DNA of 64,000 nucleotides, from the NCBI GenBank assembly GCA_006844705.1, contig SPJS01000061.1, positions 1 to 64,000 of the forward strand, in the 5' to 3' direction. This document shows, piece after piece, positions 1 through 8,428 of the stretch. Made by a program: the position numbers and the translations under genes. The DNA comes from Methylococcaceae bacterium. Lineage in GTDB: Bacteria; Pseudomonadota; Gammaproteobacteria; Methylococcales; Methylomonadaceae. Under the pieces are notes generated by a model. The model was not told where the DNA came from, did no database searches, and was given only the letters and a program-made list of their open reading frames with translations. The stretch's first letter is position 1; every line of letters starts with the position of its first letter.

Positions 1-1471
1 TAAAAGCCAGATAAGAAGCATTGCCGCGCATCTTGCGAGATTTCATCGCCTGCAAAATCTTGTCCTGAGCATCCTCCGCCTCTTCGACTGCTGACTTGCC
101 CATAGCGCGGTTCATATTGTCGTGAGCCGAGCCAGACTGAGAACTGTGCGCTTCATCGATGATCACCGCAAAGCGCTTATCACTTAGATCAGCAATGCCA
201 TCAATAATGAAAGGAAACTTCTGAATTGTAGTGATGATGATTTTCTTACCATTCTCAAGCGCCGATTTAAGCTCCGAAGACTTATGCGCGGGCGCCACAA
301 TATTTTTGACTTCAGAAAACTCTTTGATGTTGTCGCGCAATTGCTTATCGAGCAAGCGCCTGTCGGTAACAATAATCACGGAATCAAATAACGGCTGATC
401 CAAGCCTCGGCTTCCTGGTACATCCGCTGTGCTTGGGTAGGTTTCAATCAGTTGATAAGCCGCCCAGGTAATCGAATTAGATTTACCCGAGCCTGCTGAG
501 TGCTGAATCAAATAGGTTTGACCAACGCCATGTTCAGATGCATGCGCCACCAGCTTACACACAACGTCCATTTGATGATAACGCGGAAAAAATAAAGTAC
601 GCTTATTCAGTGAGTCTTTACTGCTGCCATCCAGCCGGACAAAGTGCTGGATGATATTAGCTAAGCTTTGCTTGGTAAAAACCGCTTGCCAAAGGTAGGC
701 CGTTTTATGGCCTCCCGCTCCATTTGAAGCAATGTTTGGCGGATTACCTTGGCCCAAATTATGCCCTTTGTTGAACGGCAAGAAGAACGTGCTTGTTCCT
801 ACCAGTTTGGTCGTCATATACACTTCATCGGTATCAACCGCCATATGCACAAGGCAACGCCCAAAATTTAGCAGTGGCTGCTGGGTATCTCGGTCTTCAC
901 GGTACTGTTTCTGGCCGTGGTAACGCGCTGTCTGATTCGTCCAAGCGTTTTTCAGTTCCAGGGTAATCAAGGGAATACCGTTGATAAACAGCACTATATC
1001 GATTTCTTGTAGCGGATTCGCCTGTGAATAGCGTAACTGGCGGGTGCAACTAAAAATGTTGTCCACGAAGTTTTGTTTAACCTTTTCACTGCTGCTGGCC
1101 AATGGTGCGGGATACATCAAATTAAAGTGCGCATCATCAACACTCAAACCTTTCTTGAGCAGATGCAAAATACCGTGTTTCTTGATCAATCGATCAAAGC
1201 GTTCATAAATTTTGCGCTGCCAATCATTGGGGTTGTTGCGCTTTATCTTCTCAAGCTCCTCCTCCTGCGTTTTTTCTAAAAACGTCCAGAAGAAGCGCTC
1301 ATCCAGCGCATACTGCATAGTAAAGTCAGAGGGATAGCCCACTTGATACAGCGTGTTGCCAAAATCAGGCGCAGGCTCTTTTACTTGGCCTTTGAGTTCT
1401 TCCAGGCAAGTACCCGTTAAAGCTTTCTCGATTGCCGCCTCTAGCGCCTGTTCGTTTGTTTGACTTACCAT
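1..1471 (-). CDS. hsdR: Type I restriction enzyme R subunit, N-terminal part (cut by window edge)
   Basis: Translating the minus strand from the ATG at 1471 gives an open frame of 490 residues that leaves the window at its left end. It shows the N-terminal nuclease domain, with acidic and lysine residues of a PD-(D/E)xK fold near residues 157-171 (IDIVLF, then LELKN). A helicase motor follows, with Walker A AGSGKS near residue 323 and a DEAH box near 437 (DEAHSSQ). In type I systems HsdR translocates and cuts unmethylated DNA in complex with HsdM and HsdS. A strong ribosome site (GGAGG) lies just upstream, 12 bases after hsdS, so it is probably the last gene of the operon. Full length cannot be judged. 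Confidence 0.95.
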   Translation of the reverse strand, partial: MVSQTNEQALEAAIEKALTGTCLEELKGQVKEPAPDFGNTLYQVGYPSDFTMQYALDERFFWTFLEKTQEEELEKIKRNNPNDWQRKIYERFDRLIKKHGILHLLKKGLSVDDAHFNLMYPAPLASSSEKVKQNFVDNIFSCTRQLRYSQANPLQEIDIVLFINGIPLITLELKNAWTNQTARYHGQKQYREDRDTQQPLLNFGRCLVHMAVDTDEVYMTTKLVGTSTFFLPFNKGHNLGQGNPPNIASNGAGGHKTAYLWQAVFTKQSLANIIQHFVRLDGSSKDSLNKRTLFFPRYHQMDVVCKLVAHASEHGVGQTYLIQHSAGSGKSNSITWAAYQLIETYPSTADVPGSRGLDQPLFDSVIIVTDRRLLDKQLRDNIKEFSEVKNIVAPAHKSSELKSALENGKKIIITTIQKFPFIIDGIADLSDKRFAVIIDEAHSSQSGSAHDNMNRAMGKSAVEEAEDAQDKILQAMKSRKMRGNASYLAF

Positions 1472-1483
1472 TCCGCCTCCTTG

Positions 1484-2788
1484 CTACGCCACTTTGATTT
1501 TGCCGGTTACGGCACTGTTGATTAGGGTGGTTTTGTATTCTTTTAGTTTTTTAATTTGTGCCTGTAGATGCAGTACTCCTATTGCGTAGCTTTGTTCTGT
1601 TTGAGAAATAAATTGCATCAATTCCTCTTGCTCTTTTAGGGGAGGATTTGGAACTTTAATGTTTCCGAAGTTCTCGGTATACAACCGCATAAAACCCGAC
1701 GATCCAGTACCCATTCCCTTTGATTTTAGTCGAAATTGCATACCCATTAGTGGCAGCTTGAAGAGAGTAAGGTAGTAATGAGAGTTAATATCTCCCATCA
1801 CATCAAACACCGCGTAATCAGGGCTTACCAATCCGTAATCATTTGCTAGTCCAAATATTCCGATAGCAGCTCTCATACGATTCATTACTAACTGGCCTAC
1901 CTCGACTATTTTATAGTCAACAAGATTCTCGCTAGGAATATACTTGTCCGACACATCGTTGTGTGGCACAAGGCCTATTTCCATCCTTAAAGAAAAAAGA
2001 GTTTCTGTTCCTGTAGTTGAACGTACTGTCTTTTCTCTAAAAAGGTGCTTTAGCTTAATAATTTTCCAATGCTCAGGAATCTGACCAATCCAATCCACAC
2101 CGGAATCTTTGACCTCGGCAGACTCAGTCCAGACGCTGGCTTGTTCGTTCCAGACAATTTCCCCTGTTACCGCTTTTTGAATAATGATTTGTTTGCGTTC
2201 TTTGAGCAATGCGATTTGCTTTTCTTTGATAGCGATTGCTTCGTTTATTTGTGTTGTTTTTTGGTCTAGGAAGTTGGCGATTGCTGTTTGTTCTTCATAG
2301 CTAGGAACAGCAAGTGTAATTGTTCGCATTTCGTCATATCGTGTAGTCCATAAGTCAGCAACAATACCGCGACCAACCCTATAGTACTCTTCAACAAATC
2401 CGTAACTTTTCAATAAGTGCTCAGAAAATTTTGGATGTATTCCTTTGGGTTCCAAAACGATATTAATTAGAGAAACAGAGCCATCTCTATCGGATACACC
2501 GCTTGATCCTTTTCTGTCCGAACGGCTATTAATAACAAAATCACCACTTTTTACTAATTTTCGGTTTTCACCGTCTTTAGTTTTAGCGGCATTTTCTAAC
2601 TGCGGTAAGATTCCTCGCTTAGTTACCGAAAGAGGCGGAAAATCAATATCCGAAACCTTAGCCCTGCGTTCAGAGAAACGCATACCTAGGCGAGTAATCT
2701 CCCAACTTTTAGGAACAGAACCAATCCAATCAACACCAGAATTTTTATATGCCTCATATTTCGGCATAGTGATTAGTTTACTATTCAT
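1484..2788 (-). CDS. hsdS: Type I restriction-modification specificity subunit S
   Basis: The 434-residue protein has the two-repeat architecture of HsdS. Each target-recognition domain opens with the same signature (SGVDWIGSVPKSW near residue 17; SGVDWIGQIPEHW near 232), and each is followed by a conserved helix (near 180-205 and 395-425) that spaces the two half-sites. It should set the DNA sequence recognised by the HsdM/HsdR complex. The ATG at 2788 overlaps the stop of the upstream GIY-YIG gene by eight bases. A second in-frame ATG at 2767 (MPKYEAY) matches the usual HsdS start and may be the real one. The target sequence cannot be predicted by eye. Confidence 0.93.
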   Translation of the reverse strand: MNSKLITMPKYEAYKNSGVDWIGSVPKSWEITRLGMRFSERRAKVSDIDFPPLSVTKRGILPQLENAAKTKDGENRKLVKSGDFVINSRSDRKGSSGVSDRDGSVSLINIVLEPKGIHPKFSEHLLKSYGFVEEYYRVGRGIVADLWTTRYDEMRTITLAVPSYEEQTAIANFLDQKTTQINEAIAIKEKQIALLKERKQIIIQKAVTGEIVWNEQASVWTESAEVKDSGVDWIGQIPEHWKIIKLKHLFREKTVRSTTGTETLFSLRMEIGLVPHNDVSDKYIPSENLVDYKIVEVGQLVMNRMRAAIGIFGLANDYGLVSPDYAVFDVMGDINSHYYLTLFKLPLMGMQFRLKSKGMGTGSSGFMRLYTENFGNIKVPNPPLKEQEELMQFISQTEQSYAIGVLHLQAQIKKLKEYKTTLINSAVTGKIKVA

Positions 2789-3266
2789 TGCCTTCGCCTT
2801 CGACTCCGCTCAGGCTACGGGTTTGGGGTTCGCTTGGGTTGTGGGGTTTGCCTTCGACTTCGCTCAGGCAACGATTTTCGACTTCGCCCAGGCTACGCCC
2901 CCCCGGTGGCTGAGCGGAGTCGAAGCCAGCGGAATCAAAGCCAACAGAATCAAAACCGGCAGAATCAAAGCCAGAAAAGTGGCTGTCATTCTGACAACAG
3001 GCCAATTTATGCAGCTGATTAAAATCACCTTGGATAAGTGCTTCTTTCTTTTTTCTACTCCATCCTTGAATTTGCTTTTCTCTTGCGTAAGCCTCGTCAA
3101 TTCGCTCGAATTGTTCAACAAAAACCAACTCTACAGGTAATCGTTTTTTTGTATGCTTTGCTCCCATGCCTTGCTGGTGTTGAGCGAGTCTTAGCTCTAT
3201 GTTTTTAGTGCTTCCTGTGTAGTAACTAGCATCGTTGCAACGAAGAATATAGACATAGCCTATCAT
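2781..3266 (-). CDS. GIY-YIG nuclease-family protein with repeat-encoded C-terminal tail
   Basis: The start is the ATG at 3266, which forms an ATGA overlap with the hsdM stop, giving 161 residues. Residues 1-85 are a compact GIY-YIG domain of the YhbQ/UPF0213 type: GYVYILRC near the start, then YYTGSTKN, and a conserved arginine and lysine stretch ending in WSRKKKEALI. The last 65 residues are not a known fold. They are GFDSA units, then QPPGG, then LSEVE-like units, and are the translation of DNA repeats at 2795-2975. The gene sits between hsdM and hsdS in a tight operon, so it is co-expressed with the restriction system. Its role there is unknown; small GIY-YIG proteins act in DNA repair or as nucleases. 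Confidence 0.8.
   Translation of the reverse strand: MIGYVYILRCNDASYYTGSTKNIELRLAQHQQGMGAKHTKKRLPVELVFVEQFERIDEAYAREKQIQGWSRKKKEALIQGDFNQLHKLACCQNDSHFSGFDSAGFDSVGFDSAGFDSAQPPGGRSLGEVENRCLSEVEGKPHNPSEPQTRSLSGVEGEGNE
2795..2975. repeat. Palindromic CTTCGACTCCGCTCAG-type repeat block 1
   Basis: Copies of a 16-base unit close to CTTCGACTCCGCTCAG run on the plus strand from about 2800 to 2895. The array then turns through CCCCCGGTGG and continues inverted (CTGAGCGGAGTCGAAG), degenerating into 15-base units. The whole block is read in frame as the C-terminal tail of the GIY-YIG gene. A second, similar block lies 500 bases away inside hsdM. Confidence 0.85.
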
Positions 3267-5830
3267 GATGTACCGCCTTTGCCTTCGCCTTCGACTTCGC
3301 TCAGGCAACGATTTTCGACTTCACTCAGGCTGCGGTTTTCGACTTTGCCAAGGCTACCACCCCCCGGTGGCTGAGCGGAGTCGAAGCCAGCGGAGTCGAA
3401 GCCAGCGGAGTCGAAGCCAGCGAAGTCGAAGCCACCAGAATCGAAGCCCGACACATCAACCCCCAGTATCTGTGCGATCAGACCTTCTGCTTTTTGCTCA
3501 AGATCAATAATATCACTAGCGACTTCTTCCAATGAGCGCAGTGGCTTATGGCGATAGAAGTACTTATTGAAGCTGATTTCATAACCAATCTTGGTGCTAT
3601 CCAGGTTAATCCACGCTTCCTCGACATGCGGCTTAACTTCTACAAGAAAATACCCATGAATTTCCTGTGCGAGTGGAACAGATTCTGAATCGCGCAAGTC
3701 TGAGCTGGGTTCATAGGTGATGTATTCGCCCGGCTTGCTTGTTGGATAGAAGCCGAAATCTGCTAATTGATCTTGCGAGCAGCCTAAGTGATCAAGCAGT
3801 TCATCCCGCTTGCTGCCGGATAGTTTGACGATTTTCTTAACGACTTTTTCGGCACTTTCGTCATACCAGCTCACGGCATTTAAAATGGCGTTTTTCTCTG
3901 GGGCTGATAATTTTATTTTCTGGGCTTTAAGTGCCGCGTCTACTTTGCCCTTAAATAGATTAAAGTCGTCAAATCCATCGCTGCCTATTTCCTGCATAAG
4001 CCGACTAGCGGCTTCCAGCATAGCGCGTAGTTTTTGCCAGTATTTTTCGTCCAGCAACTTTGATTTCGCTTTGGCATTGATGCTGATGTCGTTTTCTTCG
4101 CACCATTGCAGAATGTCTTTGCTGATGTCTTTTAAGAAGCCTTTGTCGTAGACCTTATCGCCATGTTCTTCAAACACGTACTCCATCACTTCAGCCAGTG
4201 CTTTATCAAAACGTAACGGCGCAATGGCCTCTGGCGAGAACCTGGCCTTACGGCGATCTGGGCGTTCGATATTGACCTTGTAATAGCCGAAGTCTTTGTT
4301 GTTGAATACTTGGCTAGCAATGCCAATAGGGTCATTATTGGCATCTAATTCCCGTTCCACCTCAGCACAATCAAGGTAAGTCTGTGTGATTTGTGCGATA
4401 TGTTCAGGCGCAAATTCACAGTTCTTATTGCCTAAGTTTTTACGCAGTTTTCTGAATAGCAAACTGGCATCAATAAGTTGCACCTTGCCTTTGCGTGCTT
4501 CTGGCTTGTTGTTGTTCAACAGCCAAATATAGGTGGTGATTCCGGTGTTGTAGAACAGGTTATTGGGTAACTGCACGATGGCATCCAGCCTATCATTTTC
4601 AATGATAAAACGGCGGATATTGCTCTCACCGCCCCCCGCATCCCCCGTAAACAAGCTGGAGCCGTTATGAACAGACGCAATGCGACTACCCTGTGCGCTG
4701 TTAGCCGGGTCTTTCATTTTGCTGACCATTTCCATGAGGAACAGAAGCTGCCCATCGCTGGAACGTGGTGTGGCATCGACGGTTTCTTTATTACCCCAGT
4801 AATCGCTTAACTTGACTTTGAAACGCGGATCGATAACCTCGCCGCCGTCTTTGATGTTTTTCTGTTCTGAAGCCCAGCTTTTACCGTAAGGCAGGTTTGA
4901 CAGCATGAAGTCAAAACGATCAGAGGCAAATTCGTCAGTTGAAAGTGTCGAGCCTACTTTGATGTTCTCAGGGTTATTTCCCTTAATCATCATGTCTGAC
5001 TTACAGATAGCGTAAGTCTCATCGTTAATTTCTTTCCCGTACAGGTAAATATCACGCTGAATTTGAGATGAAGCGCTGGCCGGGTATTTTTCTTCGATAA
5101 AGTTCTGAGATTCCGTCAGCATGCCGCCGCTACCACAAGCAGGGTCATACACTGACATCGTTAATGGCAAATCGTCTTTGATGGGGTCAAAGACCAGGTG
5201 CGTCATTAGTTCAATCACTTCACGCGGGGTGAAGTGTTCTCCGGCCTCTTCGTTGTTTTCTTCATTGAATTTACGAATGAGTTCTTCAAACACATAGCCC
5301 ATACCCAAATTGGTAAGCGCGGGCATTTTATTGCCATCGGGGTCTTCGGCTGGATTGGGTGTTAGATTGATATAGGGGGAAACAAACTTTTCCAGCACAT
5401 CAAGCAACACATCTTTGCCTGCCATGTGGCGGATTTTTGAGGTTAGTTCAAAGCGCTCAATGATCTCTTTAACGTTGTCGCTATAACCGTTCAAGTATTC
5501 TTCAAAGTTGGCCAACAAGATTTGCTGGTTATTGGTGGCGGTGCTGAACAGGTTTTGAAGCGTCCACTTGGATACGTTGTAAAAAACCTGACCTGACGCA
5601 GCTTTTAGCGGCTCATCATCCAGTTCCGTAGCATTCATATCCTCTTTCTGGAACTTGACTTCATCCAATACGGCCTGTTTGCTCGGTTCCAGCAAGGTAT
5701 CCAAACGGCGCAGGACAGCCATTGGCAGAATGACATCACGGTACTTACCACGCACGTAGACATCGCGAAGACAATCGTCGGCGATGCTCCAGATGAAAGA
5801 GACTAATTTGTTGTGTACAGAATGATCCAT
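3263..5830 (-). CDS. hsdM: Type I restriction-modification methyltransferase subunit M with repeat tail
   Basis: This 855-residue protein has an N-terminal HsdM bundle (residues about 10-160). An N6-adenine methylase core follows, with the SAM motif DPACGSGGM near residue 228. The catalytic motif IV reads NLPY near 311 rather than the usual NPPY/F. A C-terminal extension of about 250 residues follows. It should methylate the host recognition site together with HsdS. The final ~65 residues are GFDSA and LSEVE-type repeats encoded by DNA repeats at 3285-3450. The ATG shares a base with the stop of a small upstream HTH gene (TAATG), and the stop overlaps the next gene, so translation is coupled across the operon. 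Confidence 0.94.
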   Translation of the reverse strand: MDHSVHNKLVSFIWSIADDCLRDVYVRGKYRDVILPMAVLRRLDTLLEPSKQAVLDEVKFQKEDMNATELDDEPLKAASGQVFYNVSKWTLQNLFSTATNNQQILLANFEEYLNGYSDNVKEIIERFELTSKIRHMAGKDVLLDVLEKFVSPYINLTPNPAEDPDGNKMPALTNLGMGYVFEELIRKFNEENNEEAGEHFTPREVIELMTHLVFDPIKDDLPLTMSVYDPACGSGGMLTESQNFIEEKYPASASSQIQRDIYLYGKEINDETYAICKSDMMIKGNNPENIKVGSTLSTDEFASDRFDFMLSNLPYGKSWASEQKNIKDGGEVIDPRFKVKLSDYWGNKETVDATPRSSDGQLLFLMEMVSKMKDPANSAQGSRIASVHNGSSLFTGDAGGGESNIRRFIIENDRLDAIVQLPNNLFYNTGITTYIWLLNNNKPEARKGKVQLIDASLLFRKLRKNLGNKNCEFAPEHIAQITQTYLDCAEVERELDANNDPIGIASQVFNNKDFGYYKVNIERPDRRKARFSPEAIAPLRFDKALAEVMEYVFEEHGDKVYDKGFLKDISKDILQWCEENDISINAKAKSKLLDEKYWQKLRAMLEAASRLMQEIGSDGFDDFNLFKGKVDAALKAQKIKLSAPEKNAILNAVSWYDESAEKVVKKIVKLSGSKRDELLDHLGCSQDQLADFGFYPTSKPGEYITYEPSSDLRDSESVPLAQEIHGYFLVEVKPHVEEAWINLDSTKIGYEISFNKYFYRHKPLRSLEEVASDIIDLEQKAEGLIAQILGVDVSGFDSGGFDFAGFDSAGFDSAGFDSAQPPGGGSLGKVENRSLSEVENRCLSEVEGEGKGGTS
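3285..3450. repeat. Palindromic CTTCGACTCCGCTCAG-type repeat block 2
   Basis: This block has the same design as the one at 2795. Direct copies of a CTTCGACTTCGCTCAG-like unit run to about 3355, followed by CCCCCCGGTGG. Inverted CTGAGCGGAGTCGAAG and four to five 15-base units reading AGCGGAGTCGAAGCC come next. It is translated in frame as the hsdM C-terminal tail. The 15-base unit gives the pentapeptide GFDSA without breaking the frame. Confidence 0.87.
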
Positions 5831-5988
5831 TATTTAACCTTGTTTTTTTGTTCTTCTATCCATTCGAGGACATCCTCTCTTTTAAACCGCCAACTTCCAC
5901 CCACTTTGAAGCCTGGCAGCTTACCTTCTGCTGCCAAGCGATAGGCGGTCTTCTCTGCTAACTTGAGATAAACAGCAATTTCTTTCAA
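5830..5988 (-). CDS. Small MerR/excisionase-type helix-turn-helix protein
   Basis: A short minus-strand frame ending in TAA at 5830-5832 encodes about 52 residues with the excisionase-like HTH signature LKEIAVYLKL, TAYRLAAEGKLPGFKVG, SWRF, then an acidic helix VLEWIEEQ. Such proteins bind DNA and often accompany restriction-modification or mobile loci. The stop overlaps the hsdM ATG, so the pair is coupled. The start is a problem. A good ribosome site (AAGGAGG, about 6043) precedes an ATG in a different frame, which runs to a stop after 13 codons. The HTH frame itself offers only a TTG at 5988. Either TTG is used or a small frameshift has hit the 5' end. Confidence 0.65.
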   Translation of the reverse strand: MKEIAVYLKLAEKTAYRLAAEGKLPGFKVGGSWRFKREDVLEWIEEQKNKVK

Positions 5989-6020
5989 CCTGAATACTAT
6001 TTGAGAATGTAGGGGAATAT

Positions 6021-6307
6021 TGGGGAGTTGGCAATCATAACCTCCTTTTCATTCAATGATTTATATTATCACTCAGGCTTACGTTCACGGGTGCGAGTAG
6101 ACCTTTTTGATGATCTGGTTCTGATATGTTCTGAACTTTTACTTCTGTCTTGGCTTTTGCCCTGTATGGCTCGGTCAAAAGCATGACGGCAAGACAGGCG
6201 AAGCATGAACGATAAAGGCCACGTAGTCGCCGAGCCAAAAAACGCTTTTGAAAAAAGGATTTTCAAATATCCACTACACCTAAAATATAAGTTGCAGTAC
6301 TCCAGAT
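6021..6307. other. Gene-free stretch between the restriction operon and galE
   Basis: No convincing gene was found here. Short frames on both strands lack ribosome sites and family resemblance. The restriction operon is read leftwards from the left end of this stretch, so its promoter should lie here, but no clear -35/-10 pair can be defended by eye. Confidence 0.5.
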
Positions 6308-7357
6308 TTAATCTTCATACCCTTTTGGGTTGTTTTTCTGCCAGCGCCAGGTGTCGCGCATCATGTCTTCCAGGTTTTTTTCTGCGTGCCATTTCAAGAT
6401 ATTGTTGGCCTTGGTCGGGTTGGCATAGCATTCGGCAACATCACCCGGGCGACGCTCGGCAAAACGGTATTCGATTGTTTGCCCTGTGACTTGCATGAAA
6501 GTATTTACCATTTCCAACACACTGACCCCATGCCCCGTCCCCAGGTTATAGGCATGGCATTCGCTTTTGGATTCATCCATATGCAGCAAGTAATCCACTG
6601 CTTTGACATGCCCTTTGGCAAGATCGACCACATGGATATAATCGCGTACGCCGGTGCCGTCCCGAGTGGGATAGTCGTTACCGAATATCGACAGCTTATC
6701 CAGTTTACCGACCGCGACCTGGGAAATATAGGGCATTAAATTATTCGGAATTCCATTGGGATCTTCACCAATCCTGCCACTCTTATGCGCACCCACCGGA
6801 TTGAAATAACGTAACAAGGCGATTTTTAATGGTGAATCCACCTGGTTGAGTTTGTCTGCATTGGCCATATCGCGCAAAATTTCTTCGATAAACAGCTTGG
6901 TTCTGCCATAGGCGTTAGTTGCAGATAATGGAAAATCTTCAGAAATAGGTACGGTGGAAGGCTCACCGTACACCGTGGCCGAGGAGCTGAATACCAGTTT
7001 ATTAACATTCTGTTCCTTCATGACTTCAAGGAGAATCAGCGTGGAATTGAGATTGTTATCGTAATAATAGGCCGGAATTTTGGCTGACTCTCCGACCGCC
7101 TTTAATCCGGCAAAATGGATGACTGCATCTATCGAGTGATGCTGAAAGACTTCAGTCAAATCCTGTTTCTCCCGAGCATCATAAGGATAGAAATCAATGG
7201 GTTTCCCGGTAATTTCTGTCACCCGGTTTACAGATTCATGCTTGCTGTTATTCAGATTATCAACAATGACGACCGAATAACCCGCTTCGATCAATTCGAC
7301 ACAGGCATGACTGCCAATGTACCCGGCTCCACCGGTCACCAGAACTGTTCCTTTCAT
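6308..7357 (-). CDS. galE: UDP-glucose 4-epimerase
   Basis: The 349-residue protein is a full-length GalE-type short-chain dehydrogenase. It has the NAD-binding motif GGAGYIGSH at residues 9-17, the serine of SSSATVYG near 125, and the catalytic YGRTK near 150. It interconverts UDP-glucose and UDP-galactose in the cytoplasm, feeding lipopolysaccharide or exopolysaccharide synthesis. It stands alone; the next gene upstream is 70 bases away and unrelated. Confidence 0.95.
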   Translation of the reverse strand: MKGTVLVTGGAGYIGSHACVELIEAGYSVVIVDNLNNSKHESVNRVTEITGKPIDFYPYDAREKQDLTEVFQHHSIDAVIHFAGLKAVGESAKIPAYYYDNNLNSTLILLEVMKEQNVNKLVFSSSATVYGEPSTVPISEDFPLSATNAYGRTKLFIEEILRDMANADKLNQVDSPLKIALLRYFNPVGAHKSGRIGEDPNGIPNNLMPYISQVAVGKLDKLSIFGNDYPTRDGTGVRDYIHVVDLAKGHVKAVDYLLHMDESKSECHAYNLGTGHGVSVLEMVNTFMQVTGQTIEYRFAERRPGDVAECYANPTKANNILKWHAEKNLEDMMRDTWRWQKNNPKGYED

Positions 7358-7426
7358 AATGTCTCGAGAAAATTAAAAAAGCTTAACCTAAAATTATTAA
7401 AGATAAAGGACATGAATTGAGTGGCA

Positions 7427-8287
7427 TTAATCAAAACAATGAGGTTTTACTGCATGATACCACCCCTCTTTCCATTGCTCACCTTTGTCTGACCACCACA
7501 CCATACCATCAGCATATTTTTTAAGAAACGCGCACTGTTGCTGGATAGCCGCCACTGATTGCAATGTGGATGATCCATCATGCATCGAATATTGATGAGA
7601 GACAACCGGGAAAACAGGCTTTGCAAAAGATTTGGAAATATATAATTGGGTCATCATCGAAAAATACCTATGATCAGTATCCTGGTTTTTGGCGAGGAAT
7701 GCGGGGTATAAACTGTCAGACGCCAGCATGATCGGTGCCAGTCGCTGTAAAATCCGTTGATATTCATGCATGCGTTTTTTATCTTTTTGTAATGCGTATG
7801 CAGGTGAATAAGGCAGATTATAAAAACCATAGTTTCCTTCCGGATCCGCCTCCCTCGCCCATTTCAAAATATCCAGATACCATTTCACATGTTTCCGTGC
7901 ATCCTTTTCACTGTCACCGGCCGAAATAACCCAGCTGTCGATTTGAAAAATAACTCGTTTATGTCTTTTTGATAAGGTTTGGACTGCATACTTTATCTTG
8001 AATTCTCTAGGCGCGGTGTTCAGGTTATCACCCGGCCCTAACAACTGATCCTCAGTTATAATCTTAACCGGATAACCTATCCATGGGTACGTGCTTTCAG
8101 TAAACTGGGTGCCATCAAGAATGGCAAAATAAGCCGGAGATGTAATGGTTGCAGCAGGCTGTTCGGCAAATTCCTGGTTGATATCATCAAACGGATTCGT
8201 ATCCGATGTAAACCGGGTCACAGCAAACCAGAAGGGAACTGCAAGAACAAAACAACCCATAACAAAAATTATCTTTTTGACCATCAT
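7427..8287 (-). CDS. Secreted glycoside-hydrolase-like protein of unknown substrate
   Basis: The ATG at 8287 (or 8284) is preferred over a longer frame from 8392 because a hydrophobic signal or anchor segment (KKIIFVMGCFVLAVPFWFAV) follows immediately. The remaining ~260 residues suggest a hydrolase barrel: VIFQIDSWVISAG, a WYLDILKWAREADPEGNYGFYNLPY segment, and a late MVWWSDKGEQW strand. The pattern resembles hyaluronidase-like or other TIM-barrel glycoside hydrolases, but no catalytic residues can be assigned with certainty. It probably acts in the periplasm or at the inner membrane. No neighbour explains its job. Confidence 0.6.
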   Translation of the reverse strand: MMVKKIIFVMGCFVLAVPFWFAVTRFTSDTNPFDDINQEFAEQPAATITSPAYFAILDGTQFTESTYPWIGYPVKIITEDQLLGPGDNLNTAPREFKIKYAVQTLSKRHKRVIFQIDSWVISAGDSEKDARKHVKWYLDILKWAREADPEGNYGFYNLPYSPAYALQKDKKRMHEYQRILQRLAPIMLASDSLYPAFLAKNQDTDHRYFSMMTQLYISKSFAKPVFPVVSHQYSMHDGSSTLQSVAAIQQQCAFLKKYADGMVWWSDKGEQWKEGWYHAVKPHCFD

Positions 8288-8428
8288 CGCAGCACCATAA
8301 GTCACTCGAGAGGAAACAGGAATGTTTCCCGTTTTGCTTATGATAGTCCAAATAGAATCGCTATAAAACCTAACTATATAGTTTACCTGCAAAAAAATTC
8401 AGGCAAATTCTTGCAATCACATCAGACA

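Noticed and set aside
2445..3140. Plus-strand open frame of 231 codons opposite hsdS and the GIY-YIG gene
   Set aside because: It is antisense to two well-supported genes and its residues follow the repeat composition; no family signature or ribosome site.
2795..3450. Repeats considered as a CRISPR array
   Set aside because: Units of 15-16 bases are palindromic, directly abutting and in frame within genes, with no spacers.
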